This document shows positions 1 to 8,253 of a stretch of 64,000 bases of DNA, piece after piece. Made by a program: the position numbers and the translations under genes. This DNA comes from Anaerobacillus isosaccharinicus (GTDB taxonomy: Bacteria > Bacillota > Bacilli > Bacillales > Anaerobacillaceae). Numbering within the stretch: position 1 is the stretch's first letter; each line of letters opens with the position of its first letter. The notes under the pieces are model-generated. The model ran no database searches and was not told where the DNA came from. It saw only the letters and a program-made list of their open reading frames with translations. The DNA is taken from positions 1,664,164-1,728,163 of the forward strand of contig NZ_CP063356.1 in the NCBI RefSeq assembly GCF_001866075.3, read 5' to 3'.

Positions 1-14
1 GCATCTTCGTAGCA

Positions 15-46
15 ATGCGACAAGCAAACGGAGTGGCGTAGGAGCA
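15..46 (+). repeat. Copy 1 of a 32-bp repeat
   Basis: This 32-base stretch matches positions 320-351 at 28 of 32 bases; both carry the core AGCAAACG and GGAGCA. The two copies lie just upstream of the two tRNA-proximal segments. The function is unknown; it resembles a dispersed intergenic repeat. Confidence 0.6.
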
Positions 47-59
47 AAGCACTGATATT

Positions 60-90
60 GCGGGTGTAGTTTAGTGGTAAAACCTCAGCC
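60..90 (+). pseudogene. tRNA-Gly 5' fragment
   Basis: These 31 bases are identical to the 5' acceptor strand, D arm and first half of the anticodon stem of the complete tRNA-Gly at 213-286. The sequence then diverges before the anticodon and has no T arm or 3' acceptor. It cannot make a tRNA and is best explained as a partial duplication or the scar of a recombination event in the tRNA cluster. Confidence 0.75.
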
Positions 91-212
91 ACGAGCGATG
101 CATCTTGAAATTACAACGAGTTGCCTCGACGGATTTACTTCTATGTGTTTCCTAGAAGAGGAAGAGGCATGATAGAAGGCGTATAATTTTAAAATAACTA
201 TATATAAAATCT

Positions 213-286
213 GCGGGTGTAGTTTAGTGGTAAAACCTCAGCCTTCCAAGCTGATGTTGTGAGTTCGATTCTCATCACCCGCTCCA
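213..286 (+). tRNA. tRNA-Gly(TCC)
   Basis: A 74-nt cloverleaf is visible: acceptor GCGGGTG pairs with CACCCGC, the T arm contains the GTTCGATT loop, the anticodon loop is CTTCCAAG giving TCC, and CCA is encoded at 284-286. It decodes GGA/GGG glycine codons. The 5' 31 bases are repeated at 60-90. Confidence 0.95.
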
Positions 287-319
287 TTTCTACAACGTTC
301 GGTAAGCTCTTAGGCAGAA

Positions 320-351
320 ATGCGATGAGCAAACGAAGTGGCGCAGGAGCA
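320..351 (+). repeat. Copy 2 of the 32-bp repeat
   Basis: This is the second copy of the repeat at 15-46, with four mismatches, lying between the tRNA-Gly and tRNA-Ala genes. Both copies are in direct orientation. Confidence 0.6.
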
Positions 352-407
352 CAATACCGAATAGAATATATAGACTCAATTTAGTTGAAATAATACTTCC
401 CAATCAT

Positions 408-483
408 GGGGCCTTAGCTCAGCTGGGAGAGCGCCTGCCTTGCACGCAGGAGGTCAGCGGTTCGATCCCGCTAGGCTCCACCA
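408..483 (+). tRNA. tRNA-Ala(TGC)
   Basis: A 76-nt tRNA: acceptor GGGGCCT pairs with AGGCTCC, the D arm contains AGCTGGGAGAGC, the anticodon loop is CTTGCACG giving TGC, the T loop is GTTCGATCC, and CCA is encoded at 481-483. It decodes GCN alanine codons. A strong intrinsic terminator follows at 501-530. Confidence 0.97.
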
Positions 484-500
484 ATTACATAATTCATATT

Positions 501-530
501 AAAAACCCTAGGATACTAGGGTTTTATTTT
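501..530 (+). terminator. Terminator after tRNA-Ala
   Basis: The stem AAACCCTAG / CTAGGGTTT with loop GATA is followed by a T-rich tract. It closes the tRNA transcription unit. Confidence 0.85.
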
Positions 531-636
531 GTTTATTTATAAATTCATTGCATATAAAGTCACTTAGTCATATTAGCTTCAAATTGATTTTAGGCTACTA
601 TTATAATATGGGTGTTAATGTGTTTTTAATGTCTGG

Positions 637-825
637 CTAGGCGGACGCTCTGCATGGTTCTTTTTTATATGTGTGATTGAACGTATTCAATAGCTTGTCC
701 AAATTTGTACTAGCCTCTACAACTACTTTAGAACATAAAGGGTTCTCATAAGCTAGTTTTATCATATGCTTTCGTGCAACTTCAATTTCCTTAAGCATAA
801 CTTCCTTTTTTAGGTCTCTCTTCAT
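637..825 (-). CDS. Spo0E-like aspartyl-phosphate phosphatase
   Basis: This 62-residue protein has the size and pattern of the Spo0E family: an N-terminal helix (ARKHMIKLAYE), a short loop, then a second helix with SxxLDKLLN, the family's conserved signature (usually SQELD). Members dephosphorylate Spo0A-P or other response regulators and restrain sporulation. The start is set by a strong AAAGGAGGG site just upstream (826-840 on the reverse strand). The IS at 848-2747 has inserted a few bases beyond that ribosome binding site, so any promoter once between this gene and sigW has been displaced. The match is by motif only; the exact member (YnzD, YisI or similar) is not determined. Confidence 0.72.
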   Translation of the reverse strand: MKRDLKKEVMLKEIEVARKHMIKLAYENPLCSKVVVEASTNLDKLLNTFNHTYKKEPCRASA

Positions 826-847
826 GATATTCCCTCCTTTAAGTTTA

Positions 848-2747
848 ATAGACTCTCGGCATTTGCCGAGCCTTGTGGCTCAAGGTTTTCTTGAACCAAT
901 TTATTTGTATCCCTCCTATTTCTAGGTGGGATTTTTACTTTAGTTTTCTTCTTCAATTGGAAATTAATTGTTGAAAAATATCATAAAAAAACTAAAAAAA
1001 CACTTGACTTTTTAGTGGAACCCCAATAATCGCCGAGGAGGAATTGACTTCCTAACAATACGGTGAAATGGGGGATTTAAATGAAACCTACGCTAATACC
1101 ACATATCTCATATCAAAACTTCGTTTTAGACCAACTAAATACTCATTACTCAGGCGGTATACTGACTCTCGTACGAAAAGATTGGACTATTATCTCAAAG
1201 TTATGGATCACGGATCTTTCTTTTACTACTACTTGGCTTCATGATTTATATTCAGTTAAAGGTCCTGAGCCACGTGATCCTGCTTCCATGCTTCGCTCTT
1301 ATCTTTTGTGTTTATTGACAAGTCCGACCCTGAGTATTACAGAATGGGTGAACCAACTCCATCGTGTTCCTCTTTACACGATCCTTAGCGGCTTTGAACC
1401 TGGGGATGTTCCAGGTGTCGGTACTTTTTATGACTTCTTCAGACGGCTATCAGGTTTTGAGAAGGCTAATGTAAAACCTTTTATTAAGCTCAAACGAAAA
1501 AAGAAGCAGAAGAAAAAACCGAAAAAGGGTGAAAAAGCAACTCCTAGAAACCCTGGTATTATTAGAAAATTAGTAGATCGTCATTTACGCCATGGTTCAA
1601 AACAAAAACAATTGCCGGGAGATCAATTATACGCGTTTTTTCAATCTCAATTTCTTGAGGTTTCAGCGAGATTGGGTTTGCTTGGAGATCCCCATTCCCT
1701 TGGTGTTGTTGGAGATGGGACACCTGTGGAAACAGCGAGTTACCCAAGAAGCAAACCTATTTGTGATTGTAGTGCCCAAGGACTAACGAATTGTACTCAT
1801 CCTCGTCGATATTCTCAACCTGACATCGACTCAGGTTGGGATAGTTCAAGGGAGAGGTACTTCAACGGATATCATCTCTACATGATATCCACTAGCGATA
1901 GCCGATTCGACTTACCGCTATATCCACGGCTACATCCTGCTTCCCGGCATGATTCAGTCAGCCTAGTGGTTAGCTCAATTGAATTTTCGCAACGGTACAC
2001 CTTGGGCACAATTGATAAAATCCTTCTCGATGCCGCACATGATGCAGAACCGATTTACGAATTACTGGACCATCATAATGTGGAACCGTTTATTGATCTT
2101 AATGTTCGAACAAAGAAAAACTTCAGTACGGAAAGTGATATTCAAATTTCTCCCATAGGCGTGCCTATTTGTCCAATCGGTAAGGAAATGAAACCCAACG
2201 GTTTTGACATATCTCAAAACCGCCAAAAGTGGCGTTGTCCACTAGCTTGCGGAACAAAAAATACATGTTCCACTCCGTGTTCTAAAGCGAAGTATGGCCG
2301 CACATTTCATACGTTTAAGCGAGATAATCTTCGTCTGTTCACTAAAACACCAAGATCTTCTGAAAAGTGGAAACTCATTTATAAACGAAGAACTTCAGTT
2401 GAACGTTCGAACAAAAGAGAAAAAGTCGATTATCACTTAGAAGCTGGGCGCCATCGCTCTACAAAAATGTGGTATGTCCGCCTATACTCAATCATGATGT
2501 GTCAACACATAGATGCTTGGTACAGTAGTCAGAAAGAGACTTTGAACATTCAGGAAATCATCTTTACTAAAAGCGCCTAGACAATTTTTAAAAAATAGAA
2601 TAACTGTAGGCTTATTTGGTGCATACTTTTTTGAAAACACTATGAAAACACTATGAAAACACATCATTTTACTGTCCTGTTAATGAATTTTCCAGTGAAT
2701 TTTTTACAAACTCTCGATAAACTCATCATTTATTCCGAGAGTCTATT
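848..2747 (+). mobile_element. Insertion sequence with 12-bp inverted ends and TTTA target duplication
   Basis: The ends are ATAGACTCTCGG at 848-859 and its exact reverse complement at 2736-2747. They are flanked by direct TTTA at 844-847 and 2748-2751. One DDE transposase (1081-2580) fills the element. Subterminal structure is visible: a CTCGGCATTTGCCGAG palindrome on the left, and an extra ACTCTCG copy plus an 11-bp tandem repeat (TGAAAACACTA, about three units, near 2632-2662) on the right. The family was not determined; the transposase resembles the IS1182/IS5-like DDE group. Confidence 0.8.
1081..2580 (+). CDS. DDE transposase of the 848-2747 IS
   Basis: A 499-residue transposase catalysing strand transfer of its own element. 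Likely catalytic residues are D in GDGTPVE (about residue 213), D in LDAAHDAEP (about residue 320) and E in RRTSVERSNKRE (about residue 443), the YREK-like block of IS4/IS5/IS1182-type enzymes. The N-terminal 140 residues are a DUF772-like helical domain (DPASMLRSYLL), followed by a lysine-rich linker and a cysteine-rich segment (CDCSAQGLTNCTH). The gene is intact and preceded by an ATG in the context GGGGGATTTAA. It lies between the Spo0E-like gene and sigW and is functionally unrelated to both. Confidence 0.85.
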   Translation: MKPTLIPHISYQNFVLDQLNTHYSGGILTLVRKDWTIISKLWITDLSFTTTWLHDLYSVKGPEPRDPASMLRSYLLCLLTSPTLSITEWVNQLHRVPLYTILSGFEPGDVPGVGTFYDFFRRLSGFEKANVKPFIKLKRKKKQKKKPKKGEKATPRNPGIIRKLVDRHLRHGSKQKQLPGDQLYAFFQSQFLEVSARLGLLGDPHSLGVVGDGTPVETASYPRSKPICDCSAQGLTNCTHPRRYSQPDIDSGWDSSRERYFNGYHLYMISTSDSRFDLPLYPRLHPASRHDSVSLVVSSIEFSQRYTLGTIDKILLDAAHDAEPIYELLDHHNVEPFIDLNVRTKKNFSTESDIQISPIGVPICPIGKEMKPNGFDISQNRQKWRCPLACGTKNTCSTPCSKAKYGRTFHTFKRDNLRLFTKTPRSSEKWKLIYKRRTSVERSNKREKVDYHLEAGRHRSTKMWYVRLYSIMMCQHIDAWYSSQKETLNIQEIIFTKSA

Positions 2748-2838
2748 TTAATAAATATATACCCTGGGAAAAAAAAGCAAAACCTATTTTTTCAAAATTG
2801 TGGAATTTTAATTTTAACATGATAAAATTAGATTTGTT

Positions 2839-2864
2839 TGAAACTTATTTGAGTGTTGTTCGTA
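2839..2864 (+). promoter_or_regulatory. SigW-dependent autoregulatory promoter
   Basis: TGAAAC at 2839-2844 and CGTA at 2861-2864 are separated by exactly 16 bases, the established consensus for sigma-W promoters in Bacillus. It lies 38 bp upstream of sigW, so the operon is autoregulated. Confidence 0.9.
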
Positions 2865-2901
2865 AATAAAGTAACCGCACAGAAGCGGAGGTATAGAAAG
2901 T

Positions 2902-3465
2902 ATGGATACATTAGTAAAGCGCCTAATTAAAGATGTAAAAAAAGGGGATCAGCAAGCATTTGGAGAACTGGTTGAGCTCTACAAGGACAAAGTGTATCAA
3001 ATTTCTTTTCGAATGGTTGGCAATGTTCATGAAGCCCAAGATATTGCTCAAGAAGCGTTTCTTAGAGCTTATATGAATATTGAGACTTATGATACGGAAC
3101 GAAAATTTTCCACTTGGTTATTTCGTATTGTAACTAACCTCTCTATTGATCGACTTCGAAAGAAAAAACCAGATTTTTACTTGGATCAAGAGATTGGTGG
3201 CACAGAAGGACTAACGTTATCATCTCAAATTGCAGCAACAGAAGAACTTCCTGAAGACTTAGTTATTACACATGAATTACAAGATTGGATTCAAGGAGAA
3301 ATATTGAAGTTGCCGACAAAATATCGTTCAGCTATTATTTTAAAGTATATAGAGGATCTATCGCTAAAAGAGATTAGCGAAGTATTGGATCTTCCAATTG
3401 CAACTGTGAAAACTAGAATTCACAGAGGTAGAGAAGCGTTGAGAAAACGATTAAGTAATGTATAA
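2902..3465 (+). CDS. sigW: RNA polymerase ECF sigma factor SigW
   Basis: This 187-residue ECF sigma factor directs the cell-envelope stress and antimicrobial-peptide regulon. Region 2 is visible near residues 20-90 (AQDIAQEAFLRAY, RKFSTWLFRIVTNLSIDRLRK) and region 4 near residues 125-180 (LPTKYRSAIILKYIEDLSLKEI, then the helix-turn-helix ATVKTRIHRGREALRKRL). The length matches B. subtilis SigW. A good GCGGAGG site precedes the ATG. The gene is followed 14 bp later by rsiW, its anti-sigma factor, and is driven by its own promoter at 2839-2864. Confidence 0.95.
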   Translation: MDTLVKRLIKDVKKGDQQAFGELVELYKDKVYQISFRMVGNVHEAQDIAQEAFLRAYMNIETYDTERKFSTWLFRIVTNLSIDRLRKKKPDFYLDQEIGGTEGLTLSSQIAATEELPEDLVITHELQDWIQGEILKLPTKYRSAIILKYIEDLSLKEISEVLDLPIATVKTRIHRGREALRKRLSNV

Positions 3466-3479
3466 AGGAGAGAGAGTCA

Positions 3480-4115
3480 ATGAACTGTGATAAAGAAGTA
3501 TTCTCCTTAATTCATAAGTATTTGGATGAAGAAATTACAGATCTTGAACGTAGGCAGTTAAATAATCATCTGGTAGAATGTGAAAATTGTCGAGCTCACA
3601 TGAGTCAATTAAAGAAGTCTATAGCCATAGTCCAAAGTACTTCTCATATTGAAGCTCCACCTAACTTTACCAATCTTGTCATAAGTCAATTACCACAACA
3701 AAAGTCTTCTGTAAACTGGAAGCGTTGGATGAAAAACCATCCAGTCCTTATTGCTGCATCGATTTTTTTCCTTTTTATGGCGACAAGTATGTTTTCAATC
3801 TGGATGGATACTGGAAAGGAGCTTTCAGTTTCTGGTCAAGCTAATTTAATTATTGATAAAGAAAGAAATGTTGTTGTTGTTCCAAAAGGAGAAGTTGTCC
3901 AAGGTGACCTTCTAATAAAAAATGGTAGTATTCAAGTAGATGGACAAGTAAATGGAAATATTACTGTTATTAATGGTCAAAAATATACCGCTTCAGCTGG
4001 TCAAGTAGTAGGCAATATTGAAGAGATTGATAAAGGGTTACAATGGGTATGGTATAGTATAAAATCATTCTTTTTTGAAGTAGTTAATATTTTTGATGAA
4101 CGTGAAAAAAAATAA
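3480..4115 (+). CDS. rsiW: Anti-sigma-W factor RsiW
   Basis: A 211-residue single-pass membrane anti-sigma factor. The cytoplasmic N-terminus has the zinc anti-sigma motif, here H..C..C in NHLVECENCRAH (about residues 30-42). A hydrophobic segment follows at about residues 88-108 (LIAASIFFLFMATSMFSIW), then an extracytoplasmic domain with a short beta-rich polymer-forming-like stretch (VVVPKGEVVQGDLLIKNGSI). In the known pathway it sequesters SigW until the proteases PrsW and RasP cut it under envelope stress. It is translationally linked to sigW and ended by the terminator at 4136-4177. Confidence 0.93.
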   Translation: MNCDKEVFSLIHKYLDEEITDLERRQLNNHLVECENCRAHMSQLKKSIAIVQSTSHIEAPPNFTNLVISQLPQQKSSVNWKRWMKNHPVLIAASIFFLFMATSMFSIWMDTGKELSVSGQANLIIDKERNVVVVPKGEVVQGDLLIKNGSIQVDGQVNGNITVINGQKYTASAGQVVGNIEEIDKGLQWVWYSIKSFFFEVVNIFDEREKK

Positions 4116-4135
4116 GAAAATATAGAGATAGTATG

Positions 4136-4177
4136 AAGTGTCACTCCCAAGAGAATATGGGAGTAGACACTTTTTTT
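4136..4177 (+). terminator. Terminator of sigW-rsiW
   Basis: An inverted repeat, AGTGTCACTCCCA paired with TGGGAGTAGACACT, is followed directly by a run of seven T. It separates the stress operon from cdaA. Confidence 0.9.
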
Positions 4178-4285
4178 AAAAGTGGTTAATACTACTGATA
4201 AATGGTCTTGCTGATATACTAACAATGATATGGTATAATTAAAAAGTTATAAACCTCGTAAAGGGAATCTTTGTTTGGAGGAAAA

Positions 4286-5110
4286 ATGATGCTGCCTGAA
4301 GATATTCAACTTCTTAACATATTAAGAATTGCAGTAGATATACTGCTAGTTACATTCGTTATATACAAACTAATTATGATTATCCGTGGTACGAGAGCAG
4401 TACAGTTATTAAAAGGGATCACGGTAATTCTAGCTGTATGGTTTTTAAGTGGACAATTAGGATTACATACATTGAGATGGATCATGTCTCAAGCTGTTAT
4501 ATATGGTTTATTAGCAATCATAATTATCTTTCAACCTGAGCTTCGTAGAGCATTAGAGCAATTGGGGCGAGGGAAATTTCTATCGCGGTCTAGTTCTATT
4601 GATGACATAGAAATGGAAAAGGTCATAGATGAGATAGTGAAAGCATCTATTTACATGGGAAAACGTCGTATCGGAGCGTTAATCTCAATTGAGCGAGAAA
4701 CAGGTATGAATGATTATATTGAAACAGGAATTGCTGTTAAAGGGAAATTAACGTCTGAATTACTAATTAACATTTTTATTCCAAATACACCACTACATGA
4801 TGGGGCGGTTATTATTAAAAACCATCAAATCATGGCTGCTGGTTGTTATCTACCTCTGTCTGAAGATCCATTCATTTCAAAAGAATTGGGAACTAGGCAT
4901 AGAGCTGCACTAGGTATAAGTGAGGTAACGGATAGTATAACGTTAGCTGTTTCAGAGGAAACAGGAAATATCTCTGTGACGAAAAATGGAGAGCTACACC
5001 GTCATTTAGATGAAGAAGCTTTAAGAGAGTTATTAAAACAAGAGCTTGTAACAAACTTGAAAACCAACTCTACTTCTCTTTGGCAGTGGGGAGGAAAGAA
5101 AAATGGATAA
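4286..5110 (+). CDS. cdaA: Diadenylate cyclase CdaA
   Basis: This is the membrane-bound enzyme that condenses two ATP into cyclic di-AMP, the essential second messenger for potassium and osmotic control. Three N-terminal membrane helices span about residues 10-85. The DAC domain follows with the diagnostic DGAVII motif (LHDGAVIIKNHQI) and GTRHRAALGISE. I place the start at the ATG at 4286, four bases after GGAGG (4277-4281), rather than at the in-frame TTG at 4271; the ATG at 4289 is also possible. The stop overlaps cdaR by 8 bp, and glmM follows, the conserved cdaA-cdaR-glmM cluster in which GlmM also restrains CdaA. Confidence 0.95.
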   Translation: MMLPEDIQLLNILRIAVDILLVTFVIYKLIMIIRGTRAVQLLKGITVILAVWFLSGQLGLHTLRWIMSQAVIYGLLAIIIIFQPELRRALEQLGRGKFLSRSSSIDDIEMEKVIDEIVKASIYMGKRRIGALISIERETGMNDYIETGIAVKGKLTSELLINIFIPNTPLHDGAVIIKNHQIMAAGCYLPLSEDPFISKELGTRHRAALGISEVTDSITLAVSEETGNISVTKNGELHRHLDEEALRELLKQELVTNLKTNSTSLWQWGGKKNG

Positions 5111-6377
5111 ATTGTATAACAACCCCTGGTTTGTAAAGGCCATTGCTTTTTTCATTGCAGTTATGCTTTTTGCAATTGTTAATTTTGACAATGCGGGGAA
5201 TCAACCTGGGGCATTGCCAACAATTACAAATGGGTCATATACTTTGGAGGAAGTTCCTTTAAACGTTTATTATAATGAGGAAGAATACGCGATTACAGAA
5301 ATGGTTGAGCATGTTCAAGTTAATTTACGAGGACCTCAAAATGTTCTTACTTTATTACAAATTGCCAGGCCAGCCTATGATGTATTTATTGATTTACGGA
5401 ATTTGGAAACGGGGACACATAATGTAAATGTACAACATCGAAATTTTCCAAATGAGTTAACCGTCAATATTGTTCCACAAACAGTTGAGGTCACAATTGA
5501 GGAAAAAAGGACGATATCAATTCCTGTTGATATAGAACTTTTAAACAAAAGAGCAATAAAAGATGGATACACACTGGGTACACCAATTGTAAATCCGATA
5601 AATGTTGAAATTACAGCAGCTGAGAGCATAATCCAACAAGTTGGCTTTGCTAAAGGGTTTGTTGATGTTGAAGGTTTTGATGATAGCATTGAGAAAAGTG
5701 TTCCGGTAAAGGTATATGATCAGCAAGGGAACGAACTTCATATTGATGTTAATCCTACAGTGGTAGACGTGAAAATACCAATTTCGAGTCCGAATAAAGA
5801 TGTTCCTTTGAAAATAAATCGAATTGGGGAACTACCAGAAGGTTTAAGTATAAAAACCATTTATGCAGATCCAAAAGAAGTTACGGTATTTGGACCAAGG
5901 AACGTTATTAATAGCATTGACTTCATTGAAGGTATTGAGGTTGACCTATCAACAATCACTGAGAATACAATTCTTGAGTATGAAGTCCCTTTACCACCTG
6001 GGGTTGAAAAAGTTATTCCGGATATCGTCAGAGTTGTTATTGAAGTAGAGGCAGAACAAGCGATAGAAATAGATAATATTCCATTAGAGGTAATTGGATT
6101 AGCGGAACAAAAGGAAGTGGCGTTTGCTTTACCTGAGCAAGAGATAATTACCCTTATTGTAAAAGGTACGACAGCCACTATCCAACGTTTGCGTCAAGAG
6201 GATTTAAAAGTTTATATAGAAGTGAGCCAATTACCGGTAGGAGAGCATGTAGTACCGCTCCAAATTACTGGACCTCAAAATGTGAGGTACAAGAAGCCGT
6301 TCGAGGATGTTAGGGTAATTATTTCTGAAGTCTTGAGTGCCGAGGAAGAAGAGAGTAGTACTGAAGCCAACGATTAA
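5103..6377 (+). CDS. cdaR: CdaA regulator CdaR (YbbR-domain protein)
   Basis: A 424-residue extracytoplasmic regulator of CdaA. An N-terminal membrane anchor (about residues 10-27, AIAFFIAVMLFAIVNF) is followed by four YbbR-type beta repeats, recognisable by recurring VNLRGPQNVL, VEITAAESII, VTVFGPRNVI and VPLQITGPQNVRY segments. The tail is acidic (EEEESSTEAND). The 8-bp overlap with cdaA implies coupled translation. In known systems CdaR binds CdaA through the membrane and tunes c-di-AMP output. Confidence 0.93.
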   Translation: MDKLYNNPWFVKAIAFFIAVMLFAIVNFDNAGNQPGALPTITNGSYTLEEVPLNVYYNEEEYAITEMVEHVQVNLRGPQNVLTLLQIARPAYDVFIDLRNLETGTHNVNVQHRNFPNELTVNIVPQTVEVTIEEKRTISIPVDIELLNKRAIKDGYTLGTPIVNPINVEITAAESIIQQVGFAKGFVDVEGFDDSIEKSVPVKVYDQQGNELHIDVNPTVVDVKIPISSPNKDVPLKINRIGELPEGLSIKTIYADPKEVTVFGPRNVINSIDFIEGIEVDLSTITENTILEYEVPLPPGVEKVIPDIVRVVIEVEAEQAIEIDNIPLEVIGLAEQKEVAFALPEQEIITLIVKGTTATIQRLRQEDLKVYIEVSQLPVGEHVVPLQITGPQNVRYKKPFEDVRVIISEVLSAEEEESSTEAND

Positions 6378-6428
6378 ACTACGTAAAATTGGATAATAAT
6401 TGCATGTAAATCTAAGGAGAGATATGAA

Positions 6429-7775
6429 ATGGGAAAATATTTTGGAACTGATGGAGTCAGGGGAGTTGCTAATACTGAACTGACACCAGAGTTAGCATTT
6501 AAGCTTGGAAGGTTTGGTGGTTACGTTTTAACGAAAAATACAGAAAAACCAAAAGTGTTAATCGGACGTGACACTCGAATTTCTGGCCATATGCTAGAAG
6601 GAGCTTTAGTTGCTGGACTTCTTTCCATAGGTGCAGAAGTCATGCGCTTAGGAGTAATCTCAACACCAGGAGTTGCTTATCTAACAAAGGTTTTAAGTGC
6701 CCATGCAGGGGTGATGATATCAGCTTCACACAACCCTGTTGAAGACAATGGAATTAAGTTTTTTGGTCCAGATGGCTTTAAGCTATTAGACCATCAAGAA
6801 GAGGAAATTGAGAAACTCTTGGATAAAGCGGAAGATGAATTACCTCGTCCGGTCGGAGCAAATGTAGGGCAATTAAACGATTACTTCGAGGGTGGCCAAA
6901 AGTATTTACAGTTTTTAAAACAAACGGTCGAAGAAGATTTTACAGGTATTCATATTGCTTTAGACTGTGCAAATGGAGCCGCATCTTCTATAGCGCCACA
7001 TCTTTTTGCAGATTTAGAAGCAGATATCTCAACGATTGGAACGAACCCAAATGGAGTGAACATTAATGATGGTGTAGGTTCGACCCACCCTGAGAAGTTA
7101 GCACAGTTTGTACTTGACAGAAAAGCAGATATTGGATTAGCTTTTGATGGTGATGCAGACCGTTTGATTGCTGTAGATGAAAACGGTGCGATTGTTGATG
7201 GCGACCAAATCATGTATATATGTGCAAAGTACTTTAAAGAGCAGGGAAGATTAAAGCACCAGACAGTTGTATCAACAGTGATGAGTAATCTAGGCTTTTA
7301 TAAAGCGATTGAAGAAGCTGGTATTGATGCCAGACAAACAGCTGTGGGAGATCGCTATGTAATGGAAGAAATGCGAAAAGGCGGTTATAACCTAGGTGGT
7401 GAGCAATCAGGTCACATTATCTTCCTGGACTTTAATACGACAGGTGATGGCTTGTTATCAGCGTTGCAATTAGTAAATATTATGAAGGTAACGAAAAAGC
7501 CTTTATCTGAGCTCGCTTCAGGTATGAAAATTTTTCCGCAAAAGCTTGTAAATATTCGAGTTCAAGATAAGCAAGCATTATTAACTAACGAGGCTATTAG
7601 TGAAATAATTCGCCATGTAGAAGACGCGATGGGGGGAGAAGGTCGCATTCTTGTGCGCCCATCAGGTACGGAACCTTTAGTTCGTGTTATGGCTGAAGCT
7701 CCAACTCAAGAGCTATGCGATCAATATGTACAGGAAATCGTTGATGTAGTTAAGAAAGAACTAGGTACGGAATAA
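6429..7775 (+). CDS. glmM: Phosphoglucosamine mutase GlmM
   Basis: It converts glucosamine-6-phosphate to glucosamine-1-phosphate, the step after GlmS in UDP-GlcNAc and peptidoglycan synthesis. The 448 residues match the family. Visible motifs are the substrate entry GTDGVRG (residues 6-12), the active serine loop ISASHNP (about residue 97-103), the metal loop DGDADR (about 240-245), the sugar loop GGEQSGH and the phosphate loop [11 protein letters not shown] near the C-terminus. A GGAGAG site precedes the ATG. A strong terminator (7808-7850) separates it from glmS, which has its own promoter. Confidence 0.97.
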   Translation: MGKYFGTDGVRGVANTELTPELAFKLGRFGGYVLTKNTEKPKVLIGRDTRISGHMLEGALVAGLLSIGAEVMRLGVISTPGVAYLTKVLSAHAGVMISASHNPVEDNGIKFFGPDGFKLLDHQEEEIEKLLDKAEDELPRPVGANVGQLNDYFEGGQKYLQFLKQTVEEDFTGIHIALDCANGAASSIAPHLFADLEADISTIGTNPNGVNINDGVGSTHPEKLAQFVLDRKADIGLAFDGDADRLIAVDENGAIVDGDQIMYICAKYFKEQGRLKHQTVVSTVMSNLGFYKAIEEAGIDARQTAVGDRYVMEEMRKGGYNLGGEQSGHIIFLDFNTTGDGLLSALQLVNIMKVTKKPLSELASGMKIFPQKLVNIRVQDKQALLTNEAISEIIRHVEDAMGGEGRILVRPSGTEPLVRVMAEAPTQELCDQYVQEIVDVVKKELGTE

Positions 7776-7807
7776 AGAGTTTTGGTACGACTACTCTTTA
7801 TCATGAT

Positions 7808-7850
7808 ATATGCACGGTAAGCACAAAATAAGTGCTCCGTGCATATTTTT
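7808..7850 (+). terminator. Terminator of glmM
   Basis: The stem TATGCACGG...AAGCAC pairs with GTGCTCCGTGCATA around an AAAATAA loop and is followed by TTTTTG. Confidence 0.92.
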
Positions 7851-7906
7851 GTATTATAGCATTTTGTTAATTAGGTGCTATGAACGAATATGGGTTAAAA
7901 CGGCAA

Positions 7907-7936
7907 TTGACGTCATTTGTAAGAATGTAGTATGAT
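7907..7936 (+). promoter_or_regulatory. SigA-type promoter of glmS
   Basis: TTGACG (7907-7912) and TATGAT (7931-7936) are spaced 18 bp apart and lie about 50 bp before the ribozyme core, giving a long glmS leader. Confidence 0.7.
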
Positions 7937-7985
7937 TAATCTTGATTTTGAAATGGAAAGGAGGACCGGACAACATATATTGGAA

Positions 7986-8130
7986 AAGCGCCTGAACTAT
8001 TCGAACGGGAAAAAGAATAGTTGACGAGGAAGAGGTTAATCGAAGAAATCGGCGGATGCCTCTCGGTTGCTACACCACAACCGCAAACTTTAGTAGAAAA
8101 ACAAAAAGGTGACTTTTTGAACAAAGACTA
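7986..8130 (+). ncRNA. glmS ribozyme-riboswitch
   Basis: The leader of glmS carries the conserved self-cleaving ribozyme: the cleavage-site core AAGCGCC (cut expected just before the G at 7988), then GACGAGGAAGAGGTTAATCG, CGGCGGATGCCTC, the CGGTTG...CAACCG hairpin and the late AAAGGTGAC. These blocks match the B. subtilis glmS ribozyme in order. Glucosamine-6-phosphate binding triggers cleavage and mRNA decay, giving feedback control of the enzyme's product. The 3' limit is approximate. Confidence 0.95.
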
Positions 8131-8253
8131 AAGTATTGGTGCTCTACGAAAGATTATTACGTAAAGAGTGGGGCAAGGATGCCCCAATAAAGCTACACAA
8201 AAATGTGTAGGCTTATTAGCATTGCTTGCCCCCATATAGGGAGGAAGTTAATT

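Noticed and set aside
5375-6178. Long reverse-strand frames inside cdaR
   Set aside because: They are antisense shadows of a strongly conserved gene, without start signals.
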